Assembly: GCF_013019105.1 (NCBI RefSeq)
Contig: NZ_BLTE01000015.1
Span: 54,008 to 118,007 of the forward strand
From: Fundidesulfovibrio magnetotacticus
Lineage (GTDB): Bacteria; Desulfobacterota; Desulfovibrionia; Desulfovibrionales; Desulfovibrionaceae
Direction of reading: 5' to 3'
Length of the DNA: 64,000 nt
Position 1 is the first letter of the stretch; every line of letters begins with the position of its first letter. The position numbers and the translations under genes were made by a program. The notes under the pieces are model-generated. The model ran no database searches. It saw only the letters and a list, made by a program, of their open reading frames with translations, and was not told the origin of the DNA. Shown piece after piece: positions 42,419-52,971 of the stretch.

Positions 42419-42546
42419 AGAAACGTCAAGTCACAACAAGGAGCTCGGCTCCGCGAGGCCACGCCTGCGGGCGACCTCTGGGGACGCCAGGCTGCGTCCC
42501 GAGCAAAACAAGAAGCCCGGCTCGCACCGGGCTTCTTGTTTTAGTT
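42417..42546 (+). ncRNA. tracrRNA of the type II-C system
   Basis: The anti-repeat GTCAAGTCACAAC at 42425-42437 is the exact reverse complement of the first 13 repeat bases; GGAGAAA at 42417-42423 can extend pairing to repeat bases 18-24 across a bulge. Downstream are hairpins GGAGC-TCG-GCTCC (42440-42452), GAGG...CCTC, GGGACGC-CAGGCT-GCGTCCC, and a terminator stem of 14 bp (AACAAGAAGCCCGG, loop CTCGCA) with T residues ending near 42546. The order of anti-repeat, nexus-like stems and terminator is that of tracrRNA. The 5' end is uncertain by several bases because the best promoter would start at about 42425. Confidence 0.92.
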
Positions 42547-42556
42547 ATCGCACTTC

Positions 42557-42724
42557 CTAATCCTTCCTGGCGAAATTCGTCTGGTCCGTGCGGCACAGGG
42601 GGCAGACCCAGTCGGGCGGGAGCTTGTCTCCGGGCGTTCCCGGTGGGATGTCCCCCTTGGGGTCGCCGCGTTTGGGGTCGTAGGTGTAGCCGCAGAGCAG
42701 GCAGACGTAGCGGGCGTTGTCCAT
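42557..42724 (-). CDS. Rubredoxin
   Basis: 55-residue iron protein carrying one electron, with Fe(SCys)4 ligands in the pairs VCLLCGY and VCPLCRT and the usual middle YDPKRGDPKGDIPPGT and LPPDWVCPLC. Such rubredoxins serve oxygen and peroxide reduction in sulfate reducers. AGGAGG precedes the ATG. It is a single gene that ends at the tracrRNA terminator, which may serve both directions. Confidence 0.96.
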   Translation of the reverse strand: MDNARYVCLLCGYTYDPKRGDPKGDIPPGTPGDKLPPDWVCPLCRTDQTNFARKD

Positions 42725-42761
42725 GGTTTTCCTCCTTGCCGCTCTGGAGTATAGACCCGGG

Positions 42762-44543
<1,782 letters not shown>

Positions 44544-45611
44544 CTAGTACTTCCCGTGCCGGTAGCGGTCCACGGCGCGGCCGAGGGTGGCGTGCATCAG
44601 CGCCGAGAAGGCCAGCGTGGCGGCCAGCGACAGCGGGACCACGTGGCGGAATCCGGCCGTGAGGGCCACCAGGTAGAACACCATCTGGTGGCACAGGTAG
44701 ATGGGGTAGGAAAGCTCGCCCACCAGGCGGTCCGCCCGGCTGGAGCGCGTGATGGCGAACAGCGCGGGCACGCCCAGGAACGCGCAGAGGTGCACGCCCA
44801 GGGGGAAGATCCAGTGGGCCGAATCCTTGTGGTAGAACAGCAGCGCCAGCAGGAACGCCGCCGCGAAGCCCCAGCGCAGGCCCCGGTCCAGGTCCCGGGC
44901 GTACACCCCCGCGTACACCCGGTGCGCCAGCACCCCCAGCGCGAAGAGCCCAAGGTCCAGCACGGGGTTGCGCAGGTACCACGAATCGTTCACCAGCCCC
45001 ACGTTCTCCAGCCAGAGCTTCCCCGCCAGGCAGGCCAGCACCGCCGGGACCAGCCAGCGGGCGCGCACGCCCACAAGCCAGGGGGCCAGCAGGTAGAACC
45101 CCAGCTCCATCTCGATGGACCAGGCGTGCGGGACGAACAGCACGATCCAGGAGGGCGGCAGCGCGGGGCTGAAAGCCCCGAACAGGCTCGAAGGCTCCGC
45201 GATGGAGAAGAAGAACAGCAGGTTGCCGCCGAAGAGGAACAGGTTGGAGAACACGGCCCAGGCCTGCGAGAAAAGGTCCAGCCCCGAGACGGCGTGGAAC
45301 CACTCCGGCAGGTGCGCCCAGCGCCCGCTCCAGACCCGGAAGAGCCCCAGGGCCGCGAAGTAGCAGGCCAGCGTGGCCCAGTAGACCGGGAAGAGCCGGA
45401 AGAAGCGGCTCTTGTAGAAGGCCGCCGCGCGCCCGGGGCCTTCGTAGCGCCGCGTGAGGATGAGCCCCATGTAGAAGCCCGAGATGATGAAGAACACCTC
45501 CACGGCCATGTCCGCGCCCAGCCCCAGGAAGCGGGGCAGCGGGAGGCGCAGGGCCCCCAGGTAGTGGTCGGCGCAGACGATCAGGGCCAGCAGCAGGCGC
45601 AGGAATCCCAT
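44544..45611 (-). CDS. Acyltransferase 3 family membrane protein (OafA-like)
   Basis: 355 residues with about ten hydrophobic helices. Start MGFLRLLLALIVCADHY, the family N-terminus with the conserved acidic-His region, followed by FFIISGFYMGLIL and RFFRLFPVYW; later SYPIYLCHQMVFYL. These enzymes transfer O-acyl groups to lipopolysaccharide or other glycans at the membrane. The end touches the stop of the convergent ABC transporter gene (no intergenic space). Upstream is a cupin gene 50 bp away with the same orientation. Confidence 0.9.
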   Translation of the reverse strand: MGFLRLLLALIVCADHYLGALRLPLPRFLGLGADMAVEVFFIISGFYMGLILTRRYEGPGRAAAFYKSRFFRLFPVYWATLACYFAALGLFRVWSGRWAHLPEWFHAVSGLDLFSQAWAVFSNLFLFGGNLLFFFSIAEPSSLFGAFSPALPPSWIVLFVPHAWSIEMELGFYLLAPWLVGVRARWLVPAVLACLAGKLWLENVGLVNDSWYLRNPVLDLGLFALGVLAHRVYAGVYARDLDRGLRWGFAAAFLLALLFYHKDSAHWIFPLGVHLCAFLGVPALFAITRSSRADRLVGELSYPIYLCHQMVFYLVALTAGFRHVVPLSLAATLAFSALMHATLGRAVDRYRHGKY

Positions 45612-45660
45612 GGCGTTCGGGGGCGCGGCCGCCCAGACGCGCCCGGAGGCGGCGACGGGG

Positions 45661-46002
45661 TCAGTCCACGATGAAGAGCTTCGCGCCCACCTCCGTCCAG
45701 GAGCGGTGCGGCTCCGCGCCGTCGGCCACCTGGTAGCTCACGCCGGGGGTCAGGGTGAAGGTCCGCCCGTCCTCGAGCTCGGTCTCCAGGCGTCCCTCCA
45801 GGCAGAGCAGCACGTGCCCCTTGGAGCACCAGTGGTCGGCCCGGTAGCCGGGCGAATATTCCACCATGCGCACGCGCAGGGGGTTCTCCGCCGGGCCGAA
45901 GCTGCGGGTGCGCCACAGGGCGTGGCCCGTCTCGCCCTCGTGGCGGGTGGGCTCCACGCCCGCCCAGTCCGTCAGCCCGAAGGGGATCGAGTCCATCTTC
46001 AC
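45661..46002 (-). CDS. DHCW-motif cupin protein
   Basis: 113 residues. The motif RADHWCSKGHVLLCLEGRLETEL and the end VSYQVADGAEPHRSWTEVGAKLFIVD match small cupins called DHCW motif cupin fold proteins, of unknown function. The conserved His and Cys suggest metal or redox chemistry. The start codon ATG at 46002 gives MKMDSIPFGLTDWAG. It is preceded by topA on the same strand with a 14-bp gap, so it is probably cotranscribed. Confidence 0.82.
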   Translation of the reverse strand: MKMDSIPFGLTDWAGVEPTRHEGETGHALWRTRSFGPAENPLRVRMVEYSPGYRADHWCSKGHVLLCLEGRLETELEDGRTFTLTPGVSYQVADGAEPHRSWTEVGAKLFIVD

Positions 46003-46015
46003 GGCGCGCCTCCGG

Positions 46016-48439
46016 CTACTGCTGAAGCTTGCGGTACTTGCAGGTCTTCACCGGGCAGGCCAGGTGCTCGCCGTAGCGCTTGGACTGCTTCTTCACCAGG
46101 ATGGGCGAGTCGCACTCGGGGCACTTCTCGTCCACGGGCCAGTCCCACACGGCGAAGTCGCACTTGGGGTAGTTGGAGCAGGAATAGAAGAGCTTGCCGT
46201 AGCGGGAACTCTTCTCCACCAGCTCGCCGTCGCAGCCCTCGCGCGGGCACTTGACTCCCGAGGTGAAGGGCTTGGAATACTTGCACTTGGGATAGCCCGA
46301 ACACGAATAGAAACGCGAGCCCGAGCGCGTGCGTTTGAGGAGCACGTCCTTGGAGCACTCGGGGCACGTGCCCACCACCTCGGGCGGGGCCTGCTCCGGG
46401 GTGGCGGCGAAGGCGTAGGTGCCGTCCTCGTTGCGGGTGAAGTTCGACGTGGACTTGCACTCCGGATAGCCCGAACAGGCCAGGAACGGCCCGCGCTTGC
46501 CGAACTTCACGATCATGGGCTTGCCGCACACGGGGCAGACCAGGCCCGAGTCGGCCCCCACCTCGCGCTCCGTGAGGCGGTATGTGCCGTCGGCCTCGCG
46601 CACGAAGTTGGAGGTGAACTTGCACTCCGGGTAGCCCGAGCAGGCCACGAAGGGGCCGGACTTGCCGAACTTGGCCTTGAGGGGCTTGCCGCACTCGGGG
46701 CAGACGAGGCCGGTCTCCTCGTTGCCCATCTCCTTGGAGGCCTTTTCCAGGGCGGCGTAGAAGTCGCCGGTGAAATCGCCCAGAAGTTCGCGCCAGTCCT
46801 TCTTGCCCTCGGCCACCTGGTCCAGGGCCGTCTCCATCCCGGCGGTGAAGCCCACGTCCATGATGGTCTGGAAGTGCTCGGAGAGTCGGTCCGACACGGT
46901 GACGCCCAGCTCCGTGGGGGCGAAGCGCTTCTCCTCCAGGCGGGCGTAGTCCCGGTCCAGGAGCGTGGAGATGATGGCCGCGTACGTGGAGGGACGCCCG
47001 ATGCCCTGCTCCTCCAGCTCCTTCACCAGCGAGGCTTCGGTGTAGCGCGGCGGCGGCTGGGTGAACTTCTGCTCTTTTTTGATCTCCAGGAGCTTGAGCT
47101 CCTGCCCGGCCTTGAGCGGGGGCAGCAGCTTCGCGCCCGTGGCGTCGGAGGCGTCGGGCTCCTCCTCGGCGGCGTCCTGGCCGTGCACCTTGAGGAAGCC
47201 CGCGAAGATCAGGCGTTCGCCCTTGGCCTTGAACTCGGCGCGACCGGCCGTGACGCCGACCTGGGTGTCCCAGAAGCGGGCGGCGGCCATCTGGGAGGCC
47301 ACGAAGCGCTCCCAGATGAGCTTGTAGACCATGAACTGGTCGCGCGGGAGCAGGCCCGCCACGTCCTTGGGCGTGATGTTCACGTCCACGGGGCGGATGG
47401 CTTCGTGGGCGTCCTGGGCGCCGGCCTTGGTTTTGAAGACGCGGGCCTTCTCGGGGTAGTATTCCTGGCCCAGCTGCTCCACGATGTAGGTCTTGGCGGC
47501 CTCGCGCGCCTCGGCGGCCACGCGGGTGGAGTCGGTACGCATGTAGGTGATGAGGGCGGTGGTGCCGCGCTCGCCCAGGTCCACGCCCTCGTAGAGCTTC
47601 TGGGCCGCGCCCATGGTCTTCTTGGCGGGATAGCCCAGGCGCTGGTTGGCGGCCTGCTGGAGCGTGGAGGTGATGAAGGGCGGCGGGGGCGACTTCTGGC
47701 GCTCCTTCTCGGCCACGTCCTTCACCACGAAGGGCTGGGCCTTGAGTTCGGCGTCCAGGGCCTCGGCCGTGGCGGCGTCGCCCACGTGGGCCTTCTTGCC
47801 GGAGAGCTTCACCAGGTCGGCGTCGAAGGCCGGGGGCAGGTCCGCCTCGAGGCGGGCCTTGAAGGGCCAGTACTCCTCGGGCTTGAAGGCCAGGCGCTCC
47901 TTCTCGCGTTCCACCACGATCTTCAGGGCCACCGACTGCACGCGCCCGGCGCTGATGCCCTTGCGCACCTTCTTCCAGAGAAGCGGCGAAATCTTGTAGC
48001 CCACCAGGCGGTCCAGGATGCGCCGCGCCTGCTGGGACTCGAAGAGCTTCTCGTTGATGGGGCGCGGGTTCTCGAGGGCCTCGCGCACGGCGCGCGCGGT
48101 GATCTCGTTGAACTGGATGCGCTCGATGCGTGGGTTGGCTTCCTTGACGATCTGGGCCACGTGCCAAGCGATGGCCTCGCCCTCGCGGTCCGGGTCGGGG
48201 GCCAGATAGATGGTGCCGGCCTTGGCGGCTGCCTTGGCCAGTTGGTCCACCACCTTCTGTTTGCCCGGGATGACGCCGTACTGCGGCTCGAAGCCGTTGG
48301 CCTCGTCCACTCCGAGCTTCTTCTGGGGCAGATCCCGGACGTGGCCCACGGAGGCCTCCACGACATATTTGTCGCCCAGGAACTTCTTGATGGTCTTCAC
48401 CTTGGCCGGGGACTCGACAATGATGAGGTCTTTCGTCAT
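46016..48439 (-). CDS. topA: DNA topoisomerase I with five C-terminal zinc ribbons
   Basis: 807 residues. TOPRIM domain at the N-terminus (DLIIVESPAKVKTIKKFLG, LAPDPDREGEAIAWH), type IA core with the catalytic tyrosine motif TTALITYMRTDSTRV, and a C-terminal tail with five Cys4 zinc-ribbon repeats, each starting CPxC or CPREGC and followed by GPF/RFYSCSGYPxC-type elements between about residues 585 and 800. It relaxes negatively supercoiled DNA. Start ATG 48439, MTKDLIIVESPAK. Confidence 0.97.
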   Translation of the reverse strand: MTKDLIIVESPAKVKTIKKFLGDKYVVEASVGHVRDLPQKKLGVDEANGFEPQYGVIPGKQKVVDQLAKAAAKAGTIYLAPDPDREGEAIAWHVAQIVKEANPRIERIQFNEITARAVREALENPRPINEKLFESQQARRILDRLVGYKISPLLWKKVRKGISAGRVQSVALKIVVEREKERLAFKPEEYWPFKARLEADLPPAFDADLVKLSGKKAHVGDAATAEALDAELKAQPFVVKDVAEKERQKSPPPPFITSTLQQAANQRLGYPAKKTMGAAQKLYEGVDLGERGTTALITYMRTDSTRVAAEAREAAKTYIVEQLGQEYYPEKARVFKTKAGAQDAHEAIRPVDVNITPKDVAGLLPRDQFMVYKLIWERFVASQMAAARFWDTQVGVTAGRAEFKAKGERLIFAGFLKVHGQDAAEEEPDASDATGAKLLPPLKAGQELKLLEIKKEQKFTQPPPRYTEASLVKELEEQGIGRPSTYAAIISTLLDRDYARLEEKRFAPTELGVTVSDRLSEHFQTIMDVGFTAGMETALDQVAEGKKDWRELLGDFTGDFYAALEKASKEMGNEETGLVCPECGKPLKAKFGKSGPFVACSGYPECKFTSNFVREADGTYRLTEREVGADSGLVCPVCGKPMIVKFGKRGPFLACSGYPECKSTSNFTRNEDGTYAFAATPEQAPPEVVGTCPECSKDVLLKRTRSGSRFYSCSGYPKCKYSKPFTSGVKCPREGCDGELVEKSSRYGKLFYSCSNYPKCDFAVWDWPVDEKCPECDSPILVKKQSKRYGEHLACPVKTCKYRKLQQ

Positions 48440-48586
48440 GACAGGGCGGCTATAGCCATCGTCAAGAGGGAAGGCAAGGGGCGCTTTACGATGATCCTTG
48501 ACCCGGCGTGGAACCTTGGCCTAGTCCCGGAGAGCTGCAACGTCTTGTCCGTCAACCCTTTTTCGGGGCACTCTGCCGGGAGCGCC

Positions 48587-49603
48587 ATGATCACGAACCT
48601 GAAAATCGCCAACTACGGCCCGATCCGGAATCTCCAGTGGGAGAACCCTGGTCCGATCAATCTCGTCATCGGCGAGAACGGGAGCGGAAAAACTTTCTTT
48701 CTCAAAGCTCTTTATACCGCCTTGCGCTCCGTGGAACTCTTCAGGCGCGGAGACGACAGGCGCGACATCAATGAAATAATCGAAGAAAAGCTTTTTTGGA
48801 CCTTCCAGACAGACAAGATCACAGACATTGTCGCCAGGGATGGCTCCGGCCCTCTGAAGTGTTCCATGGACATTGACGAGAGGCCGTTCTCCTTCTCCCT
48901 CGCGAGCGAGAAGGGAAAACCGAAACTCACCGCAAAAATCAAATCCGGACAGAGGGAATCAAATTCTGTCTTCTTGCCTGCCAAAGAAGTGCTTTCGCTT
49001 TTCGGCATCATCCTGAAAAGCAGGGAGCAAGACAAGCTGTTCGGCTTTGACGACACATACCTCGATCTTGTGAAGGCCTTGCAGGTTCCGACAAGTCGTG
49101 GGCGGAAATACCTCGCGTTTGAAAAGTCGAGGAAAGGGCTGGAGTCAATGCTTGGCGGCAAGGTCAAATACGACCAGCGTTCAACCGAATGGCTCTTCAC
49201 AAAGGGCAGAATCAAATACAACATGCACGCCACTGCGGAAGGGATCAAAAAGATCGCCATTCTCGACACATTGCTGGGCAACAGGCATCTTGACGTCAAC
49301 TCCGTCATTTTCATCGACGAGCCGGAATCCGCTCTCCACCCCAAAGCCCTTACCAGATTTCTCGACATCATCGGAGCGATCGCGAAACTTGGCATCCAGT
49401 TCTTCATCGCCAGCCACTCGTACTTCGTCATCAAGAAGCTCCACCTGATCGCCAGGGAGCGGGGCGTCTCCATTCCCGTCCAGTCCATCGATGGCAAGGG
49501 GACTTGGCATGCCTACGATCTCCTGGAAGGCATGCCGGAGAACCCCATTATCGACGAATCCGTGCGGCTCTACGAAGAAGAAGTCGGGATGGCGTTTGAA
49601 TGA
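48587..49603 (+). CDS. AAA family ATPase (AAA15/RecF-SMC-like), putative defence protein
   Basis: 338 residues. N-terminus MITNLKIANYGPIRNLQWENPGPINLVIGENGSGKTFFLKAL has the Walker A GENGSGKT of OLD/RecF-type ATPases; further features are the signature-like region after LHPKAL, Walker B SVIFIDEPESALHPKALTRF and the following switch His in FFIASHSYFVIKKL. These ATPases without a coiled coil are typical of two-gene phage-defence systems. The ATG is placed after GGGAG. The base composition is markedly AT-richer than topA and era on either side, and the next gene overlaps by four bases. Confidence 0.85.
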   Translation: MITNLKIANYGPIRNLQWENPGPINLVIGENGSGKTFFLKALYTALRSVELFRRGDDRRDINEIIEEKLFWTFQTDKITDIVARDGSGPLKCSMDIDERPFSFSLASEKGKPKLTAKIKSGQRESNSVFLPAKEVLSLFGIILKSREQDKLFGFDDTYLDLVKALQVPTSRGRKYLAFEKSRKGLESMLGGKVKYDQRSTEWLFTKGRIKYNMHATAEGIKKIAILDTLLGNRHLDVNSVIFIDEPESALHPKALTRFLDIIGAIAKLGIQFFIASHSYFVIKKLHLIARERGVSIPVQSIDGKGTWHAYDLLEGMPENPIIDESVRLYEEEVGMAFE

Positions 49604-50115
49604 GTCCCGTCACAATTGAAGAATCCGGGATGACCTTTGGACCATTTGCTGAGGATGATGTCTATTGGGTTGAGAAAGGCCACGCATACAAGAGCCTGAA
49701 GGACCCGCCGAGCATCGTCGAATTCCTTCTTGTCAAAAAACTCAAACGCAACAGGCAGGCCCTGTTGTTTATTGAAGCCAAGTCCAGCTCTCCCAAAGAC
49801 CTCGCCTTCCACTCATTCCTGGACGAAATCCGCCAGAAGATGGTTCATTCTCTCTTGTTCTACCTGAGCCTTCGGGCCGGAAGGCACGGAAACAGCGCGA
49901 CCGAATTGCCGAAATCTCTTGTTGAAGCCGACCTGTCCTCTGTCGCATTTGTTTTTGTTCTCATCGTCAAGGGACACCAACCGGATTGGACGGTGCAGCT
50001 TAAATCCATGCTGGAACGGCATTGCAAACACATCCACAAGGCGTTCAAACTTTCATCCCAGTTTTTTCTCGTTTTCAACGAAGACATGGCCAGAACCTAC
50101 GGCCTCGTCACCTAA
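49600..50115 (+). CDS. Small partner protein with PD-(D/E)xK-like nuclease pattern
   Basis: 171 residues, ATG overlapping the ATPase stop. Start MSPVTIEESGMTFGPFAED; the segment SIVEFLLVKKLKRN then RQALLFIEAKSSSP gives an acidic residue in one strand and an ExK in the next (IEAK), followed by a helix (FLDEIRQKMVHSLLFYLSLR) and a further strand SVAFVFVLIVKGHQPDW: the order of a PD-(D/E)xK endonuclease core. No known family name is recognised. Pairing with an AAA15 ATPase resembles ATPase-plus-effector defence systems such as Septu or PARIS, but the effector here is neither HNH nor TOPRIM. Nuclease activity is inference. Confidence 0.7.
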   Translation: MSPVTIEESGMTFGPFAEDDVYWVEKGHAYKSLKDPPSIVEFLLVKKLKRNRQALLFIEAKSSSPKDLAFHSFLDEIRQKMVHSLLFYLSLRAGRHGNSATELPKSLVEADLSSVAFVFVLIVKGHQPDWTVQLKSMLERHCKHIHKAFKLSSQFFLVFNEDMARTYGLVT

Positions 50116-50153
50116 ACAACCATTCCGGCTCCGGCCGGTTGAAGGCGCACCGC

Positions 50154-51077
50154 ATGTCCACCTCCCCCCACCGCTTCGGCCACATCGCCCTTCTGGGCCC
50201 CCCCAACGCGGGGAAATCCACCCTGCTCAACGCCCTTTTGGGCCAGAAGCTGGCCATCGTCAGCCCCAAGCCCCAGACCACGCGCAACCAGCTGGCGGGC
50301 ATTCTCACGCTGGGAGACGCCCAGATCGTGCTCATCGACACCCCCGGCGTGCACGTGCCGCGCGGTTCGCGCCTCAATTCGCGCATCGTGGAGGCCGCCT
50401 GGCAGGCCCTGGCCCAGGCCCAGGCCATCGTCCTGGTGCTGGACTGCCCCTTCTACCTGCAGAAACCCGATCTCCTGGAAAAGGACATCAAGCTCCTCTC
50501 GCGCCCCGTGGAGCGCTCCGGCCTGCCCGTGATCGTGGCCCTCAACAAGCTAGACGCCCTTGCCGACGTGAAAAACATGCTCCCCGTGATGGCCCGCCTG
50601 GGCGAGGCGTGGCCCGGGGCCGAAATCGTGCCCGTGTCCGCGCTCAAGGAAAAGGGGCTCGACCAGCTCCTGTCCGTGATGACCGCGCACCTCCCGGAGG
50701 GCGACTCCCTCTACCCCGAAGACGAGCTGACCACCGCCCCCATGCGCTTTCTGGCCTCGGAGATCATCCGCGAAAAGCTTTTCCTGGCCCTCTCCCAGGA
50801 ACTGCCCTACAATACGGCCGTGGCCATAGAACATTGGCAGGACACCCCCAAGGGCGCGCGCGTCAACGCCGTGATCTACGTCTCCCGCGACCGCCACAAG
50901 GGCATGGTCATCGGCAAGGGCGGCAAGGTGCTCAAGGACGTGGGCAGCAAGGCCAGGCAGGACCTCATCGAACTCATGGGCGGCCCCGTGCATCTGGAGC
51001 TGTTCGTGAAAGTGCGCGAGGGCTGGACCGAGGACGAATTCTTCCTGAACGAACTGGGCGAGGAGCAGGGATCCTAG
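50154..51077 (+). CDS. era: GTPase Era
   Basis: 307 residues. G1 GPPNAGKSTLLNALLG, G2 around PKPQTTRNQ, G3 DTPGVHVPR, G4 NKLD, G5 VSALKEKG, and a C-terminal KH domain GMVIGKGGKVLKDVGSKARQDL. Era binds 16S rRNA 3' end and helps mature 30S subunits. The start ATG follows GAAGG. It begins 39 bp after the defence pair on the same strand and may be read by the same promoter. Confidence 0.96.
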   Translation: MSTSPHRFGHIALLGPPNAGKSTLLNALLGQKLAIVSPKPQTTRNQLAGILTLGDAQIVLIDTPGVHVPRGSRLNSRIVEAAWQALAQAQAIVLVLDCPFYLQKPDLLEKDIKLLSRPVERSGLPVIVALNKLDALADVKNMLPVMARLGEAWPGAEIVPVSALKEKGLDQLLSVMTAHLPEGDSLYPEDELTTAPMRFLASEIIREKLFLALSQELPYNTAVAIEHWQDTPKGARVNAVIYVSRDRHKGMVIGKGGKVLKDVGSKARQDLIELMGGPVHLELFVKVREGWTEDEFFLNELGEEQGS

Positions 51078-51117
51078 GCGTACGGATCGGGCCGCCGACC
51101 CCGGACAAGGAGCCGCC

Positions 51118-52851
51118 ATGACCCGCCGCGCGCCGCACCAGCCGGCCCCTGTCCGGCCTGGGCCGTCCCACCGGGAGGCGTCCGGGCCGCGCTGGCTGCC
51201 GCGCACTTGGCGGCGGGCGCTGCTGCTGGCCCTGGCCATGCTCCTGGCGGGGCACGGCCCGGCCCCGGCCGCCGAAACCCTGCGCGTGGCGGTGCTCCTT
51301 TCCTCCGGACAGACGCTCCCCTGGTCCCGGGAACTCCTGGCCGGACTGGCCGAGGCCCAGAACCGCCACGGCGCCGGACTGGAACTCTCCATCGAACCAC
51401 TGGACGCGGCGCGCTTCTCCACTCCGGCCCAGGAGAAGACCCTGCGGGACCTCCTGGCCGCACGCCACGCGCCCGCCCCCCCGCACGCCATCGTGGCCGA
51501 ATCCGACAACGCCCTGCGTTTCCTGGAGCGGCACGGCCGGGACATCTTCGGGGACGCGCCGGTGGTGCTCCTCGCCAGCCGGGGGCAGGGCTCCGGCCTG
51601 CCCAACTTCCGCTCCGCCATCGACGACGCCCCCTGGATACAGGCCACGGCACGCCTGATCCTGGCCGTGGCCCCCCGGACCGGGCGCGTGCTCGTCCTGG
51701 GGGACGACCAGGGCCGGGGACGCGCGGCGCTCGACCTGGCCCAAGAGGCCCTGACGGCCCGCAAGCCGCGCCTGGAGGTGGAGGTGGCCGCCGGGCTCTC
51801 CGAGTCGGAGATGGCCGGGCGCGTCGCTGGCCTTGCGCCCCATTCGGCCGTGCTCTACGCGCTCCCCCCGTCCGACGGCCCCGGCGACGCCCTGGAGCGC
51901 GTGGCGGCGGCATCGAGCGCCCCGGTCTTCGCCTTCAGCGAAACGTTCCTGGGCCGGGGCATCGCGGGGGGCTACCTCGTCAGCCCCCGCATGATGGCCT
52001 CCCTGGCCGTGGACGAGGCCCTCTCCGCGGCCCGGGGCGCCCCCCCGGCCCTGCCCTCGGTGCCCGATCCCCCGACCTTCGACCGCCGCGCCCTGGACCG
52101 CTGGGGCATTCCGGCCAGCGCGCTCCCCGCCGGGTCGCGCATCCTGTTCGATGAACCGCCCCTCCACAGGCGCTACCCCGGTGAGACGGCGATCGTCGCT
52201 GCCGTGGTGGCCCTGGAGACCGCCCTGATCGCCGCCCTCTGCCTGCTCCTGGCCCGGCGCGGCCGGGAGGCGGCCAGACTGGCCCGGGCCCACGCCCTGC
52301 TGGAGGAACGCGTGGGCGAACGCGCGGGGGAGCTGGCGCGCCTGGCAGTGACCGACGGGCTCACGGGCCTGCCCAACCGCCGGGAGTTCACGCGTCTTGC
52401 CGCACGGGAGGTCGAGCGCGCCCGGCGCTCCGGACGGGACTTCTCCCTGGTGATGGCCGACCTGGACAACTTCATGGAGGTCAACGGGCTCTCGGGCCAC
52501 GACGCGGGAGACGCCGTGCTCCAGGCGTTCGCGGCCCTGCTGGCCGCCAACCTGCGCAAGGCCGACGTCGTGGCCCGCTACGAGGGCGACGCCTTCGTGG
52601 CGCTCTTGCCCGACACCGCCCCCGAGAGCGCCCTGGTGGCCGTGGAGAAGCTCAGGCTGCTCGTGGAGGGCACGGCCTTCGACGCGGGAAGCGCGCCCCC
52701 GCTGCGCATCACCGTCAGCTTCGGCGTGGCCGGTTCCGCCGAGACCGCGAGCGACCTGGACTCCCTGCTCCAACTGGCCGTCCACAGGCTTTCCGAGGCC
52801 AAGCGGGCCGGGCGCAACCGCGTGTGCGGCCCGCCCGTCCACGAGGCCTGA
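51118..52851 (+). CDS. GGDEF-domain protein with periplasmic sensor; degenerate catalytic motif
   Basis: 577 residues. N-terminal signal/anchor (RRALLLALAMLLAGHGPAPA), an ABC-substrate-binding-like periplasmic domain (LRVAVLLSSGQTLPWSREL, RTGRVLVLGDDQGRGR) of about 280 residues, a second membrane helix near residues 355-380, a short coiled coil and a GGDEF domain. The signature that should be GG(D/E)EF reads YEGDAF, losing the first Gly and the Glu, and the FKxxND motif reads FMEVNG. Diguanylate cyclase activity is therefore doubtful; it may be a c-di-GMP or GTP sensor. It starts 40 bases after era. Confidence 0.85.
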   Translation: MTRRAPHQPAPVRPGPSHREASGPRWLPRTWRRALLLALAMLLAGHGPAPAAETLRVAVLLSSGQTLPWSRELLAGLAEAQNRHGAGLELSIEPLDAARFSTPAQEKTLRDLLAARHAPAPPHAIVAESDNALRFLERHGRDIFGDAPVVLLASRGQGSGLPNFRSAIDDAPWIQATARLILAVAPRTGRVLVLGDDQGRGRAALDLAQEALTARKPRLEVEVAAGLSESEMAGRVAGLAPHSAVLYALPPSDGPGDALERVAAASSAPVFAFSETFLGRGIAGGYLVSPRMMASLAVDEALSAARGAPPALPSVPDPPTFDRRALDRWGIPASALPAGSRILFDEPPLHRRYPGETAIVAAVVALETALIAALCLLLARRGREAARLARAHALLEERVGERAGELARLAVTDGLTGLPNRREFTRLAAREVERARRSGRDFSLVMADLDNFMEVNGLSGHDAGDAVLQAFAALLAANLRKADVVARYEGDAFVALLPDTAPESALVAVEKLRLLVEGTAFDAGSAPPLRITVSFGVAGSAETASDLDSLLQLAVHRLSEAKRAGRNRVCGPPVHEA

Positions 52852-52971
52852 ACGGACCCCGTTCCCGTCACCGGACCGCCGCTTGCCAATCGTGTCAAAG
52901 CGGGCTACCAAGCCCGTCCACGCCTTTCGACGCCAAGAATCCGGCACGCCGGGACACGACAGGAGACCGCC

